Numbered from the stretch's first letter, positions 15,966-24,720 are shown. The stretch is DNA of 27,454 nt from an uncultured Chitinophagales bacterium (GCA_946886475.1 CAMPIQ010000030.1:1-27454); one strand, 5' to 3'. A program made the numbers and translations. Notes: a model not told the origin generated them from the letters alone.

Positions 15966-18900
15966 TTAGAAGTCTAATCCAAGTGCAAGATAGGTTTGTG
16001 GTTTTCCTCTGAAGAACCCGTCCATTTGCCAGGCCACATCAAACCGCAGAAAGTATCCTAACAGGGTGCTTCGTGCTCCAAATCCGTACCCGCCTGCAAA
16101 TGGTCCAATACCTCCGGCTTTTATTTTAACCAATACACCCGGTGCCGTATTATTGGTATAAACAATATTAGGCCTTTCCAGCTTGTCATACCCCCCATTC
16201 CAGGCAGTTCCAAGATCAAAGAACTGAACAAGCTGCAGGTTACGCAGAAATGCATTATTGATTGGCCTGTTAAAGAATGTGCTGAACACAGGCATCCTGA
16301 TCTCACTGTTGATAACTACATTATTATTTCCATTTGCTGCATTCTGTTTAAAACCTCTCAGGTTAACGGCCAGTGCCTGGAAAGTATAATCAGCATCAGG
16401 ATCGGGAACATTGCTGGGATCGAAATAACGGTAACCTGCAGGCGCGCCTGTATTTGGATCGATTTTTTGATTCTCCCTGAATTTCAGCCACCCGTCAACA
16501 CCACCCAAATAATAGATCACTTTCTGATTTCCCCATGAAAGATCTCCTGCTGCACGTACGGCCCATATTACATTCCTGTAAATAGGAAGATAATGCCTTG
16601 CATCAAAACCTGCATTGAACAGGAACCTTCCTTCGGTATTACTTACATCATTTACCTGCGTGAACCAGTCAACATAGGTTTTCCAGCGTAAGCCATGCCA
16701 TATATTCTGGGTTGGGTTGATGGTATTATCATGAACATATTCAAAGGTGAACTGTCCAAATGTTTTTTTGATATCCTGTGCTTTCAGATTATTCAAAGAA
16801 ATAGAAGGAAAGATGGTTCTGTCGAAGCGGGGGCCAATTGTGAACCTTACACTTCTTACCCTGTCGAGCGGATATTTTAGTCGTGCCAGGTAATAATTGG
16901 AATACTGTTTCACATAGGCTTCCTGGTTATTTGGCGGGAGCCTGATAATGTTTTCCATGCTGCTTCTGTAGTAGGTAAAACCCCAGTCAAGTCTTCTTCT
17001 CATGTTATTGAATTCAAATAACACATCATTGTCGCGAAGGTTCGGGGCAATACGGAAGCCACCTGATATCTTAAAATCTTCAAAGAGGTCGGCGGTACCC
17101 ATTCTTACCAAACCATTCAGGTCGTTTCCGTTGGCAGGGTCAATTGGACCAGCTCCTCCAGCATATGGCTGGTATTTATTTACAACGAAAATGGTATTGT
17201 TTAATCCTGCAACCACATAATCATTAAAAAACTTAGGCGGGCGGTACTCGTACAATTTTGCTTTTTTCAATACCGGCTCATTCATGATCTCTTCAGATTC
17301 AAATACTTTTCCCAGCTGAGACGAATCTTTTTTCTCATCCTGGAATTCACTGTTGAAGAAATCATCCTGTTGCCTGGTGGAATCCACACCGGTTTTCTGG
17401 TATTGCACAGCCCTGCCAGCCTGAATTCTTTGCTGCTCTGCCAGTTTTTTAATGTATTCGGTTGGCTTTGCAGAAACATTCCTGCGGCGGAGCGTGGCTT
17501 CGTCTATCCTTAACCGGTAAAGAAATTTAAAATCACCCTGTCTGGTTACTTCACTAACCAGGGTATTATCACCTGCTGTTCTGGTTTCCAGTAAACTGCT
17601 TTGATAATTGGTAAGAGGGAATGTATAGGTTGAATCAAGCGTAACAGAAAAGAATCCTACCGAATCAATATCATCCTTACCCCAATCCTTTAATACACTA
17701 TCCACTTCCGAAGGTGGTGGATTACGCAATACTTCATCTCCTATATATACAAGGGTATCGAGCCCTGCCCTTTCTGATTTGAAGAAACCGGCATAACGGT
17801 TGGCAATACCGTTTTCATCGCTTACAAAAGTAAAGTGGTTCACATTGTATTGGGAGGGAAAACGGGCATCTCCAAATCTTACACTGGTGAGTTGTGATAT
17901 TTGTTTGAACTCAGAATTATTCCAGTTGTCTATCAGGAAGATGTTATAATTCCTTGCCGTAATAGCTGTGTCACTGTCCTCTGCTGTTGGAGAAGGGCGG
18001 TTACTTGAAAAAATAATTCCGGTTTTACCGGGAAAGGCTACAAACGATGCGTCAAGATCATCGTAAATATCATCTGTTACCTGTTCGTATGTGTTTTTAT
18101 CAATTTTGTAAACAAAGATGTCTGTCTGTCCGCTTTTTACTGCGCTAAAAATTAGTGTATTGGCATCCAGCATGTACTTCATATCCTGTATCTGGGTAAA
18201 GCCTTCGAGAACCTGTTTATTAAGTTTAACCCTGTTCACAATATCATATACAAACATTCTCGTTTTGCCTTCGTCGTTATATACAACTGCCAGCCTGGTT
18301 CCTTTGCCATCCCAGGCCAGTAAAGGATAATTTGGATTGATTTCGTCTTCCCTTGTTCTTGTACCATAGGTCAGTAAAACCTTACGGTCAACAAAGTTTG
18401 GATGAAAGACCACGCTGTACTTCCCTTGTTTGAATTCTACTGATGCATAAGCAAAACTCCGGGGCATTGGATTGGCATTAAAGCGGATAAAATCTTTCTT
18501 GCCAATTTCTTCAACCACGGAAAGCTGGCCCCTGGGGGCAATACGGCGGCCTCTTATGTCTTTGAAATATTTATCAGATTCTTCCGCCATGAAGTCCTTA
18601 AGAACCTCCTTAAATTTCTTTTTGGAAATTTTTTGGGTAGCGCTGTTCAGATTCCTGTAGATACGTGCCAGGTATAAAAGATAGGTGGTCTTGGCTCTTC
18701 CGTACTTATTTCCGATATAATACCAGAAAGCATGTCCGGCCAGATTTGGTTTGTCAAATGCAAACTGGTAGAAGTTCTTGTATTCACCACTCAGAAGTGC
18801 ATTTTTCAGTTTATCATCCAGCTGGGTATTCCATTCTTCTGCGGCATATTCAATATAGCCATCGGTTAACCATTTGGGAAGATCCAGCAGGGTTTGATTG

Positions 18901-19385
18901 GCTGCAAATTCTCCGAGATCATCTCCAAACAAAACATTCTGTACCAGCACCCCGGCAATGCCCTGCCTTATCTGGCGGCGCAGGTTTTCGTGGTTGCCAT
19001 CGAAATAAATAAGCATTTTGTTATTTACAAGCTTGGTAACACCACCGGTATTCTGCCAGTCAATGCCCAGACCAATATTGGATTGCTGCATTTCATCAAA
19101 GCTGTTGTATACAGCAATATTGGCCCTTCGCTGCAAACCATATTCAACAAACTCCTCAAGCTGGGGCAGTTCTTTTTCTGCTACCTGGGCAACGTATTTG
19201 CCCAGTTCCAAACCATCCTGGCTGAAGTAGGTATTGAAATTATCTGTCTGGTAATATTTCCAGTTGAATTTTTGATACTGAACCCTGTTCTTACCAAACT
19301 CCACTCCGTTCACCTGTGCATGGCACAGGGCAGAGATGAGAGTAAGCAAGACGGCACATGCCAGGCGGCCATTCGTTCTGTTCAT
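15966..19385 (-). CDS. Exported peptidase-MA-like / TolB-like / outer-membrane-barrel protein
   Basis: A 1139-aa protein with a signal peptide (about residues 1-23, ending CHAQ). Residues about 35-290 resemble the peptidase MA-like extracellular domain: the downstream LPKWLTDGYIEYAAEEW block (169-185) is in place, but the expected HExxH is absent, with RQIRQGIAGVLVQN (137-150) at that position. Residues about 300-560 contain TolB-like beta-propeller strands (for example DLDASFVAFPGKTGIIFSSN). A charged linker with a coiled-coil tendency follows (about 600-710). The last 420 residues look like a beta-barrel of the bacterial surface antigen type: NNMRRRLDWGFTYYRSS, VVINSEIRMPVF, LVQFFDLGTAWNG, and a terminal aromatic residue in YLALGLDF. 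It is probably an outer-membrane protein with a periplasmic scaffold. A hairpin terminator lies beyond its stop. Confidence 0.82.
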   Translation of the reverse strand: MNRTNGRLACAVLLTLISALCHAQVNGVEFGKNRVQYQKFNWKYYQTDNFNTYFSQDGLELGKYVAQVAEKELPQLEEFVEYGLQRRANIAVYNSFDEMQQSNIGLGIDWQNTGGVTKLVNNKMLIYFDGNHENLRRQIRQGIAGVLVQNVLFGDDLGEFAANQTLLDLPKWLTDGYIEYAAEEWNTQLDDKLKNALLSGEYKNFYQFAFDKPNLAGHAFWYYIGNKYGRAKTTYLLYLARIYRNLNSATQKISKKKFKEVLKDFMAEESDKYFKDIRGRRIAPRGQLSVVEEIGKKDFIRFNANPMPRSFAYASVEFKQGKYSVVFHPNFVDRKVLLTYGTRTREDEINPNYPLLAWDGKGTRLAVVYNDEGKTRMFVYDIVNRVKLNKQVLEGFTQIQDMKYMLDANTLIFSAVKSGQTDIFVYKIDKNTYEQVTDDIYDDLDASFVAFPGKTGIIFSSNRPSPTAEDSDTAITARNYNIFLIDNWNNSEFKQISQLTSVRFGDARFPSQYNVNHFTFVSDENGIANRYAGFFKSERAGLDTLVYIGDEVLRNPPPSEVDSVLKDWGKDDIDSVGFFSVTLDSTYTFPLTNYQSSLLETRTAGDNTLVSEVTRQGDFKFLYRLRIDEATLRRRNVSAKPTEYIKKLAEQQRIQAGRAVQYQKTGVDSTRQQDDFFNSEFQDEKKDSSQLGKVFESEEIMNEPVLKKAKLYEYRPPKFFNDYVVAGLNNTIFVVNKYQPYAGGAGPIDPANGNDLNGLVRMGTADLFEDFKISGGFRIAPNLRDNDVLFEFNNMRRRLDWGFTYYRSSMENIIRLPPNNQEAYVKQYSNYYLARLKYPLDRVRSVRFTIGPRFDRTIFPSISLNNLKAQDIKKTFGQFTFEYVHDNTINPTQNIWHGLRWKTYVDWFTQVNDVSNTEGRFLFNAGFDARHYLPIYRNVIWAVRAAGDLSWGNQKVIYYLGGVDGWLKFRENQKIDPNTGAPAGYRYFDPSNVPDPDADYTFQALAVNLRGFKQNAANGNNNVVINSEIRMPVFSTFFNRPINNAFLRNLQLVQFFDLGTAWNGGYDKLERPNIVYTNNTAPGVLVKIKAGGIGPFAGGYGFGARSTLLGYFLRFDVAWQMDGFFRGKPQTYLALGLDF

Positions 19386-19462
19386 AAAGTATTAGGTAAT
19401 TTCTAATTAATAAAGCTCCCGGTTTGGATTGTAAATTGCAATTAAAAATACAAAAAAGCTGC

Positions 19463-20107
19463 ATGTTAACTGTTCAACCCTTCACCTTCAACCCCGTTCA
19501 GGAAAATACATACGTGGTTTACAACGAAAAAGGTCAATGTTGTATTATAGACCCCGGTTGTTATTTTGCCTCAGAGGAAGCAGATTTAAAGAATTTTATA
19601 GAAGAAAACCACCTGGAGCCCCTTTTTCTGCTTAATACGCATTGCCATCTTGATCATATTTTCGGCAACAGGTATGTTCATAAAACCTTTGGGTTGGAAC
19701 TTTACCTCCACCAGCTGGAAAAGGAAGTATTGGAATATGGACCGGTTTCCGGACAAAAATGGCAACTGCCTTTCGACAATTATGACGGTCCGCTTCATTT
19801 TATTAAGGAAGGTGATGAGATCAGGATGGGAGAGGATGTATTACAAATTCTGTTCACACCAGGCCATTCTCCCGGAAGCATCAGCTTTTACAGCCAGAAT
19901 AACAAATTTGTGATTGGGGGCGATGTTCTTTTTGAGGGCAGTATTGGCAGAACAGACCTGCCGGGGGGAAGTTTCGAAGTTTTGGAGGAAAGCATCCGCA
20001 CCAGGTTATACACCCTTCCTGAAGATGTAATTGTACATCCCGGGCATGGAGGATCAACCACCATCGGTGATGAAATGAAAAGCAATCCTTTTGTAAAAAT
20101 GGTTTAG
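19463..20107 (+). CDS. Metallo-beta-lactamase-fold hydrolase (glyoxalase II-like)
   Basis: A 214-aa cytoplasmic hydrolase of the MBL superfamily. All metal ligands are visible: H60-x-H62-x-D64-H65 in THCHLDH, H135 in TPGHSPGS, D154 in IGGDVLFEGSIGRTD and H195 in HPGHGGSTTIGDE. This is the short glyoxalase II-like group that lacks the C-terminal helical domain of true glyoxalase II, so the substrate (a thioester or similar) is uncertain. ATG 19463 gives the usual MLTVQPFTFNPVQENTYVV start; an in-frame TTG at 19424 is less likely. It is divergent from the large gene at 19385, with a short AT-rich gap between them. Confidence 0.95.
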   Translation: MLTVQPFTFNPVQENTYVVYNEKGQCCIIDPGCYFASEEADLKNFIEENHLEPLFLLNTHCHLDHIFGNRYVHKTFGLELYLHQLEKEVLEYGPVSGQKWQLPFDNYDGPLHFIKEGDEIRMGEDVLQILFTPGHSPGSISFYSQNNKFVIGGDVLFEGSIGRTDLPGGSFEVLEESIRTRLYTLPEDVIVHPGHGGSTTIGDEMKSNPFVKMV

Positions 20108-20213
20108 TATTCCGGGGTATTGTAAGAAATGATCAGGTATCAAGGATTAGAAATGAGCAATTACATTTGTACTTCTGACAGCCTGCGCTTTATTACGAAC
20201 GGCATCAGCCAGC

Positions 20214-21722
20214 TTACCTGGATCTTAAAAGCCTGCCGATGTATGGTAATTTTTGAAATTCAGCCTTCTCCACTTGCAGAATAAACCATGCAAATGCTGC
20301 CATCAATATTGTAGCGGTTAGAATACTAAAAATAAAATCATCCCAAATGAACAATAAGCCCCTGTGTATTAAATAAACCAGTGTTGCAATGAGCAGGTAA
20401 GCCAGTAGTTTTTTCCTGGCATAGGGTATGGGATAATATTTCTGCCCTAAAATGTAACTAACGATCATCATCAGTAAATAACAGGCGAAAGTAGCAAGTG
20501 CTGCTCCCAGGTAGTGTAATTGCGGTATCAGGATAATATTGAGAACTACCGTGATTACTGCGCCAGCAATGGTAATGATGGCACCATACATATTTTTATT
20601 GGTGAGCTTATACCAGATACTCAGGTTATAATAAATGCCAAGGAAAATATTTCCCATTGCCAGGATGGGTACTATATAGATCCCTTCGCCCCATGCATCG
20701 GATTTCAATGTGATTACCCATTCCAGAACATCGCGGTACAGACCAATGAGCAGGAACATGAAACAACATGTAATTACAAAAAACTTCATGACCCTTGCAT
20801 AGGTTGCAGGGGCATTATTTTCCCTTGACCGGTTAAAGAAGAATGGTTCTGCTGCCATGCGGAATGCCTGTATCATCACTGTAACCAGAACAGCCAGCCG
20901 GTAAAGATTTCCGAATATGCCCAATTCCTTATCTGCCTGTTCAGGTGAAACATCAACAACATGACGGTAAACCAGCCGGCTAAGCATGTCGTTTATCATG
21001 CCCCCCAATCCAACAATGATCAGCGGATAACTGTAATGCATAACCTTTTTCCAGATGGCAGTATTGAATTTGAAACGGACATCCCTGAATTCTTTCCAGA
21101 GCAATAAAAAAGTAAATATGCTTCCGCACAGGTTTCCCAGTAAATAATAACTGATGGGGTCTCCGGCATCATAAATCACGCCTGCCAGGCTATCCGGATT
21201 TTTCTCAGCATAATTGGGAATAATGCCGAGGAAAAGTATAACTACAAGAATATTGATTACAATCCCTGATACTCTGACAAATGCATATTTGCGGGGCCGG
21301 TCTTCCTGCCGCAATCTTGCAAATGGCAATGTGGCTAAAGTGTCAAAGAAAATGATCCAGAGCATCCAGGAAACATACTGAGGGTGTTTTTCCAGCCCTG
21401 CAGCATCTGCTATATTGCTACGGAATATCCAGAGACAAAAAGTAAAAAGTAATGTGGTAAAAAGGAGAGAGACAGACAAAGTATTGTATAATCTCACCCG
21501 GTCTTCTTCCTGTGAAAAACGGAAATAAGCAGTTTCCATTCCATAGGTAAAAATTACATTCAGGAAAGGAATGATGGCATAAACCTGTGTAAGATCAGCG
21601 GTGGTAGCCGGCTGGCTGAAAATAAAAGGTAAGGAAAGATTCATCAGGTAGCCCAGAAATCGACTTGCAATGGTTGGAACACCATACCATATGGTCTGAC
21701 CTGCCAGTTTCTTTATACTCAT
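20214..21722 (-). CDS. Polysaccharide/lipid-linked oligosaccharide flippase (MATE/MOP superfamily)
   Basis: A 502-aa membrane protein with about 14 hydrophobic segments, matching the polysaccharide-exporter (Wzx/MurJ-like) branch of the MOP flippase superfamily. The N-terminus, MSIKKLAGQTIWYGVPTIAS, is typical, as are the AYFRFSQEE loop near residue 65, FARLRQEDRPRKYAFVR near 135 and AAEPFFFNRSRE near 290. It probably flips a lipid-linked oligosaccharide or lipid II across the inner membrane; the substrate is unknown. No glycosyltransferase genes lie nearby. A 14-bp palindrome sits about 45 bases upstream of its start. Confidence 0.92.
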   Translation of the reverse strand: MSIKKLAGQTIWYGVPTIASRFLGYLMNLSLPFIFSQPATTADLTQVYAIIPFLNVIFTYGMETAYFRFSQEEDRVRLYNTLSVSLLFTTLLFTFCLWIFRSNIADAAGLEKHPQYVSWMLWIIFFDTLATLPFARLRQEDRPRKYAFVRVSGIVINILVVILFLGIIPNYAEKNPDSLAGVIYDAGDPISYYLLGNLCGSIFTFLLLWKEFRDVRFKFNTAIWKKVMHYSYPLIIVGLGGMINDMLSRLVYRHVVDVSPEQADKELGIFGNLYRLAVLVTVMIQAFRMAAEPFFFNRSRENNAPATYARVMKFFVITCCFMFLLIGLYRDVLEWVITLKSDAWGEGIYIVPILAMGNIFLGIYYNLSIWYKLTNKNMYGAIITIAGAVITVVLNIILIPQLHYLGAALATFACYLLMMIVSYILGQKYYPIPYARKKLLAYLLIATLVYLIHRGLLFIWDDFIFSILTATILMAAFAWFILQVEKAEFQKLPYIGRLLRSR

Positions 21723-21979
21723 TTCTTATTTACACGAATTAAGGAATTGGAATACACATTCTATTCTAAGTAATTACTTAAAATCTGATTACATAATTAT
21801 TTCCGAAAGTACGAAGAGTGAAACCAATTTGGAATACATGAATTATTCTATGTTTTATTATTTCTGGGAATGCGCTGAATTAATGAAGGAATGATAAACA
21901 GATTTAGCTTGCCCGCATTTGATGTTTGAGATGAATTCCAACTTACAGTTACCATCATCTTCGGACAAAATCCTTTAAC
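21723..21979. other. AT-rich intergenic region
   Basis: A 257-base gap between the flippase start and the cytochrome c peroxidase stop, both on the minus strand. It contains the palindrome at 21767-21780. I found no convincing ORF, hairpin terminator or RNA gene; it presumably holds the flippase promoter. Confidence 0.6.
21767..21780. repeat. 14-bp perfect palindrome TAAGTAATTACTTA
   Basis: A perfect 14-base palindrome, centred about 50 bases before the flippase ATG (minus strand). It is AT-rich, so chance occurrence is possible, but its position suits an operator for the flippase promoter. No copy was noticed elsewhere in the window. Confidence 0.45.
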
Positions 21980-23017
21980 CTATTCCCTGTGTTCAGGATT
22001 ATTCAAAAAGCTGGAATCCGATAATGTTCTCAGAAAATGAACGAGATCGTTCTCATCCTGATCTGTAAGCTGGATGCCATTCACCAATAGTGGATCCAGT
22101 GTATTGCTTTGATGAATGCCTGTACGGTAGTGTTGTATCATATGCCGGGGCAGACTAAAGCGTCCATCGTGTGAATAATAAGAAGTAAACTCAAGGTTAC
22201 GTAAACTTGGTACCCTGAATTTCAGCGAGTCGGAGGATTTACCTGTCACCCTCATCAATCCCCAATCGTTCAGGTTCATATCTTTTTCAAGTCCTATGTT
22301 CCTGAAACTAAAATCAGTAAATAAAGGCCCGGTATGACAGCTGCTGCAATTGTTCTGGAATAACAGGTAACCGTTTTGTTCCTGAGGATCAAAATTTTCA
22401 AGCCCCTGCATTACCCTGTCATATTTTGAACCGGCAGAAACCATATTGATCAGGAACTGACTTAATGCTTTGTACATGCGGTCTTCATTTATTTCGCTGT
22501 CGCCAAATGCATTTCTAAACATGTTCCTGTAAACCTGATCGGCTTTGAGTTTATTCATCACATTGGAAATGCTTTCCGCCATTTCTGTTGGGTCGGTAAT
22601 GTGTTTTTTGTAAATACTTTCCAGGCTTACTCCACTACCATCCTGATTCAGTACAGGGTACCAGGCAAGATTGAAAAGGCCGGGTGCATTCCTCAAAGTA
22701 TGCGAATTGTTATAACCGTGGCTCCGGTCATGATCCAGTGTGGTAAATGCTGCAGCAGGTTCATGACAGGAAGAACATGGAAAATTTCCATCTATGGACA
22801 AACGGCCATCATAGAATAATTTTCTGCCCAGTAAAATGCCTTCGTTTGTCAATGGGTTATTCCGGAAAGAATAGGTGGGTGCCGGAAATCCGGGCGGAAC
22901 CTGGAAATTGATGCGGTTTGGAATTACAGGGGGATCGTTTTTGCGGCAGCTTTCGAGCATGAAGGACCCGCCGAGAATAAAAATTAAAATGAATAGTATA
23001 ACAAGGTGTCGTATCAA
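21980..23017 (-). CDS. Di-haem cytochrome c peroxidase (MauG/CcpA family)
   Basis: A 345-aa exported protein with two c-type haem sites, CSSCH at 81-85 and 224-228. The first is followed by EPAAAFT; the LRNAPGLFNLAWYP and DPTEMAESI blocks (about 108-150) are typical of bacterial di-haem peroxidases. The N-terminus has a hydrophobic stretch ending LESC (Cys24), probably a lipoprotein signal. The expected reaction is reduction of hydrogen peroxide to water using electrons from a small donor, in the periplasm or attached to a membrane; related MauG-type proteins oxidise protein or other substrates. The start codon appears to be TTG at 23015-23017, as no upstream in-frame ATG precedes the signal peptide. 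Confidence 0.93.
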   Translation of the reverse strand: MIRHLVILFILIFILGGSFMLESCRKNDPPVIPNRINFQVPPGFPAPTYSFRNNPLTNEGILLGRKLFYDGRLSIDGNFPCSSCHEPAAAFTTLDHDRSHGYNNSHTLRNAPGLFNLAWYPVLNQDGSGVSLESIYKKHITDPTEMAESISNVMNKLKADQVYRNMFRNAFGDSEINEDRMYKALSQFLINMVSAGSKYDRVMQGLENFDPQEQNGYLLFQNNCSSCHTGPLFTDFSFRNIGLEKDMNLNDWGLMRVTGKSSDSLKFRVPSLRNLEFTSYYSHDGRFSLPRHMIQHYRTGIHQSNTLDPLLVNGIQLTDQDENDLVHFLRTLSDSSFLNNPEHRE

Positions 23018-23068
23018 ATGAATAGTGAATGAACATCTAATCTATAAAATTACTCAGGAAATTACCTG

Positions 23069-23473
23069 TTAAAAATTACCCGGTCTTATTTTTTTTCTCA
23101 CTTCTTTTTTTTGTGATGATCTTTTTTTCGAGTCCAGTCTTTTTTCCTTTGTCATCTTTGAAGGTTTGGTAGCGATCCTTGCTTTCTTTTTTTTAAGCGC
23201 GGCGCTTACCAGATCATTTATTTTTTCAATGGCTTCTTCTTTATTGGCCAGCTGGGTGCGGTGTGTTTGTGATTTTACCACCAGTTCTCCTTCAGCATTG
23301 ATACGGTTGATAAGTTTTTCAAGCAGTCTTATTTTCTGTTCATTACTCAATAAGCGGGAAGCCTCAATGTTGAACCGGGCAATCACTGCTGTTTCTACTT
23401 TGTTTACATTTTGTCCTCCCTTTCCTCCGCTTCTGGTTGTTTGAAGCTTTATTTCTGAACTGATATCCGGCAT
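23069..23473 (-). CDS. arfB: Alternative ribosome-rescue peptidyl-tRNA hydrolase ArfB
   Basis: A 134-aa protein with the release-factor GGQ motif (residues 19-21 in RSGGKGGQNVNK) directly after a short N-terminal strand, and no codon-recognition domain. It ends in the long Lys/Arg-rich tail (about residues 92-132) that enters the empty mRNA channel of stalled ribosomes. This is the ArfB/YaeJ layout: it hydrolyses peptidyl-tRNA on ribosomes stalled without a stop codon. Length and motif positions are normal. It lies 51 bases upstream of the cytochrome c peroxidase gene on the same strand, with no obvious functional link. Confidence 0.95.
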   Translation of the reverse strand: MPDISSEIKLQTTRSGGKGGQNVNKVETAVIARFNIEASRLLSNEQKIRLLEKLINRINAEGELVVKSQTHRTQLANKEEAIEKINDLVSAALKKKKARIATKPSKMTKEKRLDSKKRSSQKKEVRKKIRPGNF

Positions 23474-23660
23474 AGCTGGGAATGGCGATTTACGCGTTAA
23501 GAATACAAAGTTAATCCTTACATCTTACTAATGTTAGTTGTATGCAGCGGTACAGGATCATCATAATTATGAATTGTATTTTAGGAATTTCGGATCCGGA
23601 GTTATTCATTCCGCCTGTGTAATCAGTAGCCGGATGGATATATTTGCCAGGGAAATCCTG

Positions 23661-23694
23661 ATTCATATTCTTCATTCGTAATTCTTAATTCTCT
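23661..23694. repeat. Degenerate ATTCnnn heptamer repeat upstream of dtd
   Basis: Four consecutive 7-base units, ATTCTTC, ATTCGTA, ATTCTTA and ATTCTCT (23667-23694), preceded by ATTCAT, run directly into the dtd ATG at 23695. The opposite-orientation octamer TTAAGAAT occurs near 23495, on the other side of the 221-base intergenic region, pairing with ATTCTTAA at 23681. No other feature was seen in this region. Confidence 0.5.
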
Positions 23695-24147
23695 ATGCGT
23701 GTTGTAATTCAAAGAGTGTCGTTTGCCCATGTAAAGATTGATGAAAAGATGCAGGGTTCTATTGACAAAGGATTGCTTGTATTACTGGGTATTGAAGAAG
23801 CGGATGGAGAGGAGGATGTTAAGTGGTTAGGTAATAAGATCGTTAACCTCAGGGTATTTGATGATGAAGAGGGGGTGATGAACAGGTCTGTAACCGAAAT
23901 CAGGGGTGGAATATTATTGATTAGCCAGTTCACGCTCCTTGCATCCACAAAAAAAGGAAACCGTCCGGGTTATAGCCGTGCCGCCAAACCGGAAATGGCC
24001 AGAAGTTTATACGAAAGGATGATCATTCAGCTGGAATCAGATCTTGAAAGGAAGATACAAACCGGTGTATTTGGTGGAGATATGAAGGTTGAATTATTAA
24101 ATGACGGGCCGGTAACAATTATTATTGATTCGAAGAACAGGGAGTGA
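23695..24147 (+). CDS. dtd: D-aminoacyl-tRNA deacylase Dtd
   Basis: A 150-aa homodimeric enzyme that hydrolyses D-aminoacyl-tRNAs (and glycyl-tRNA-Ala), protecting translation. The two family motifs are present: SQFT at 77-80, in SQFTLLASTKKGNRPGYSRAA, and the Gly-cisPro motif GPVT at 138-141. MRVVIQRV is the canonical start, and the length is typical. In Bacteroidota dtd commonly neighbours mazG; here a truncated haemoglobin gene lies between them. A heptamer repeat occupies the bases just upstream of the ATG. Confidence 0.97.
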   Translation: MRVVIQRVSFAHVKIDEKMQGSIDKGLLVLLGIEEADGEEDVKWLGNKIVNLRVFDDEEGVMNRSVTEIRGGILLISQFTLLASTKKGNRPGYSRAAKPEMARSLYERMIIQLESDLERKIQTGVFGGDMKVELLNDGPVTIIIDSKNRE

Positions 24148-24247
24148 AGGGCATCAATGGTGTAACGTGATCTGCGGTTTTATTAAAAGACAGTAAGCTT
24201 TAATGTTTCTCCTGTTTACGATTAAGCCTTCACGATGCCTATTGCCG

Positions 24248-24255
24248 TAAATTTG
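24248..24255 (+). promoter_or_regulatory. -7 box TAAATTTG for the truncated haemoglobin gene
   Basis: An exact match to the Bacteroidota -7 consensus TAnnTTTG, ending five bases before the TTG start codon at 24261. A start site about 5-7 bases downstream would give a leaderless or nearly leaderless mRNA. A clear -33 TTG box was not found at the expected distance. Confidence 0.5.
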
Positions 24256-24260
24256 CTTCC

Positions 24261-24656
24261 TTGACAACAAAAACTGACATACAATCCAGAAATGATATTG
24301 AAACTTTTTTATGGGCCTTTTACAAAAAAGCCTTTGACGATGATCTTATCGGCCGGTTTTTTACAGAGGTAGTACCCCTTGACCTTCCTTCCCATGTTCC
24401 CATTATTGCAGATTTCTGGGATTCGGTTGTATTTAATGCGCGGGGTTACAGAAAAAACGTGATGGAGGTGCACCAGCATATTCACCTTCTTTCAAACATC
24501 AAAAAAGAACACCTTGACCGTTGGGTAAAGATCTTTACTGAAACTACGGATGAATTTTTTGAAGGAGAGAAAGCTACACTTATGAAACATCGTGCCCGGT
24601 CCATAGCTACACTTATGGATATTAAGCTGAATCATGGAGGAATGGGAGGGAGATAG
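24261..24656 (+). CDS. Group III truncated haemoglobin
   Basis: A 131-aa globin of the truncated group III (trHbP-like) type. Landmarks: IETFLWAFYKKAFDDDLIGRFF (helices A-B), HVPIIADFWDSVVF with the family's tryptophan W53, then Y63 and the likely proximal histidine H71 in MEVHQHIH, followed by HLDRWVKIFTETTDEFFEGEKA. It should bind haem and small gases (oxygen, NO) or peroxide. The usual GNP turn before the proximal histidine reads RKNV here. The start is TTG at 24261: no in-frame ATG precedes it, and the first internal Met would remove the globin core. It sits between dtd and the mazG-type gene. Confidence 0.9.
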   Translation: MTTKTDIQSRNDIETFLWAFYKKAFDDDLIGRFFTEVVPLDLPSHVPIIADFWDSVVFNARGYRKNVMEVHQHIHLLSNIKKEHLDRWVKIFTETTDEFFEGEKATLMKHRARSIATLMDIKLNHGGMGGR

Positions 24657-24665
24657 GGAGAGGTG

Positions 24666-24720
24666 GAGTCGGGAGTCGGGAGTCAGAAGTTCAAAGTTCA
24701 AAGTTCAAAGTTCAAAGTCA
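24666..24720. repeat. Heptamer tandem repeats (GAGTCGG)n and (AAGTTCA)n
   Basis: GAGTCGG, GAGTCGG and GAGTCAG (24666-24686) are followed without a gap by four perfect AAGTTCA units (24687-24714) and a partial AAGTCA. All units are seven bases. A reverse-complement copy, GAACTTTGAACTT, lies at 24821-24833, just upstream of the mazG-type gene, so transcripts could fold into a long hairpin. The 195-base region contains no convincing gene. Confidence 0.75.

Noticed and set aside
18894..19406. 170-codon open frame on the plus strand
   Set aside because: It lies antisense within the 1139-aa gene, has no coherent domain and is fully explained as a shadow of that frame.
24687..24720. AAGTTCA repeats as CRISPR array or replication iterons
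   Set aside because: Seven-base units without spacers are far too short for CRISPR, and no cas, rep, dnaA or parA gene is near.
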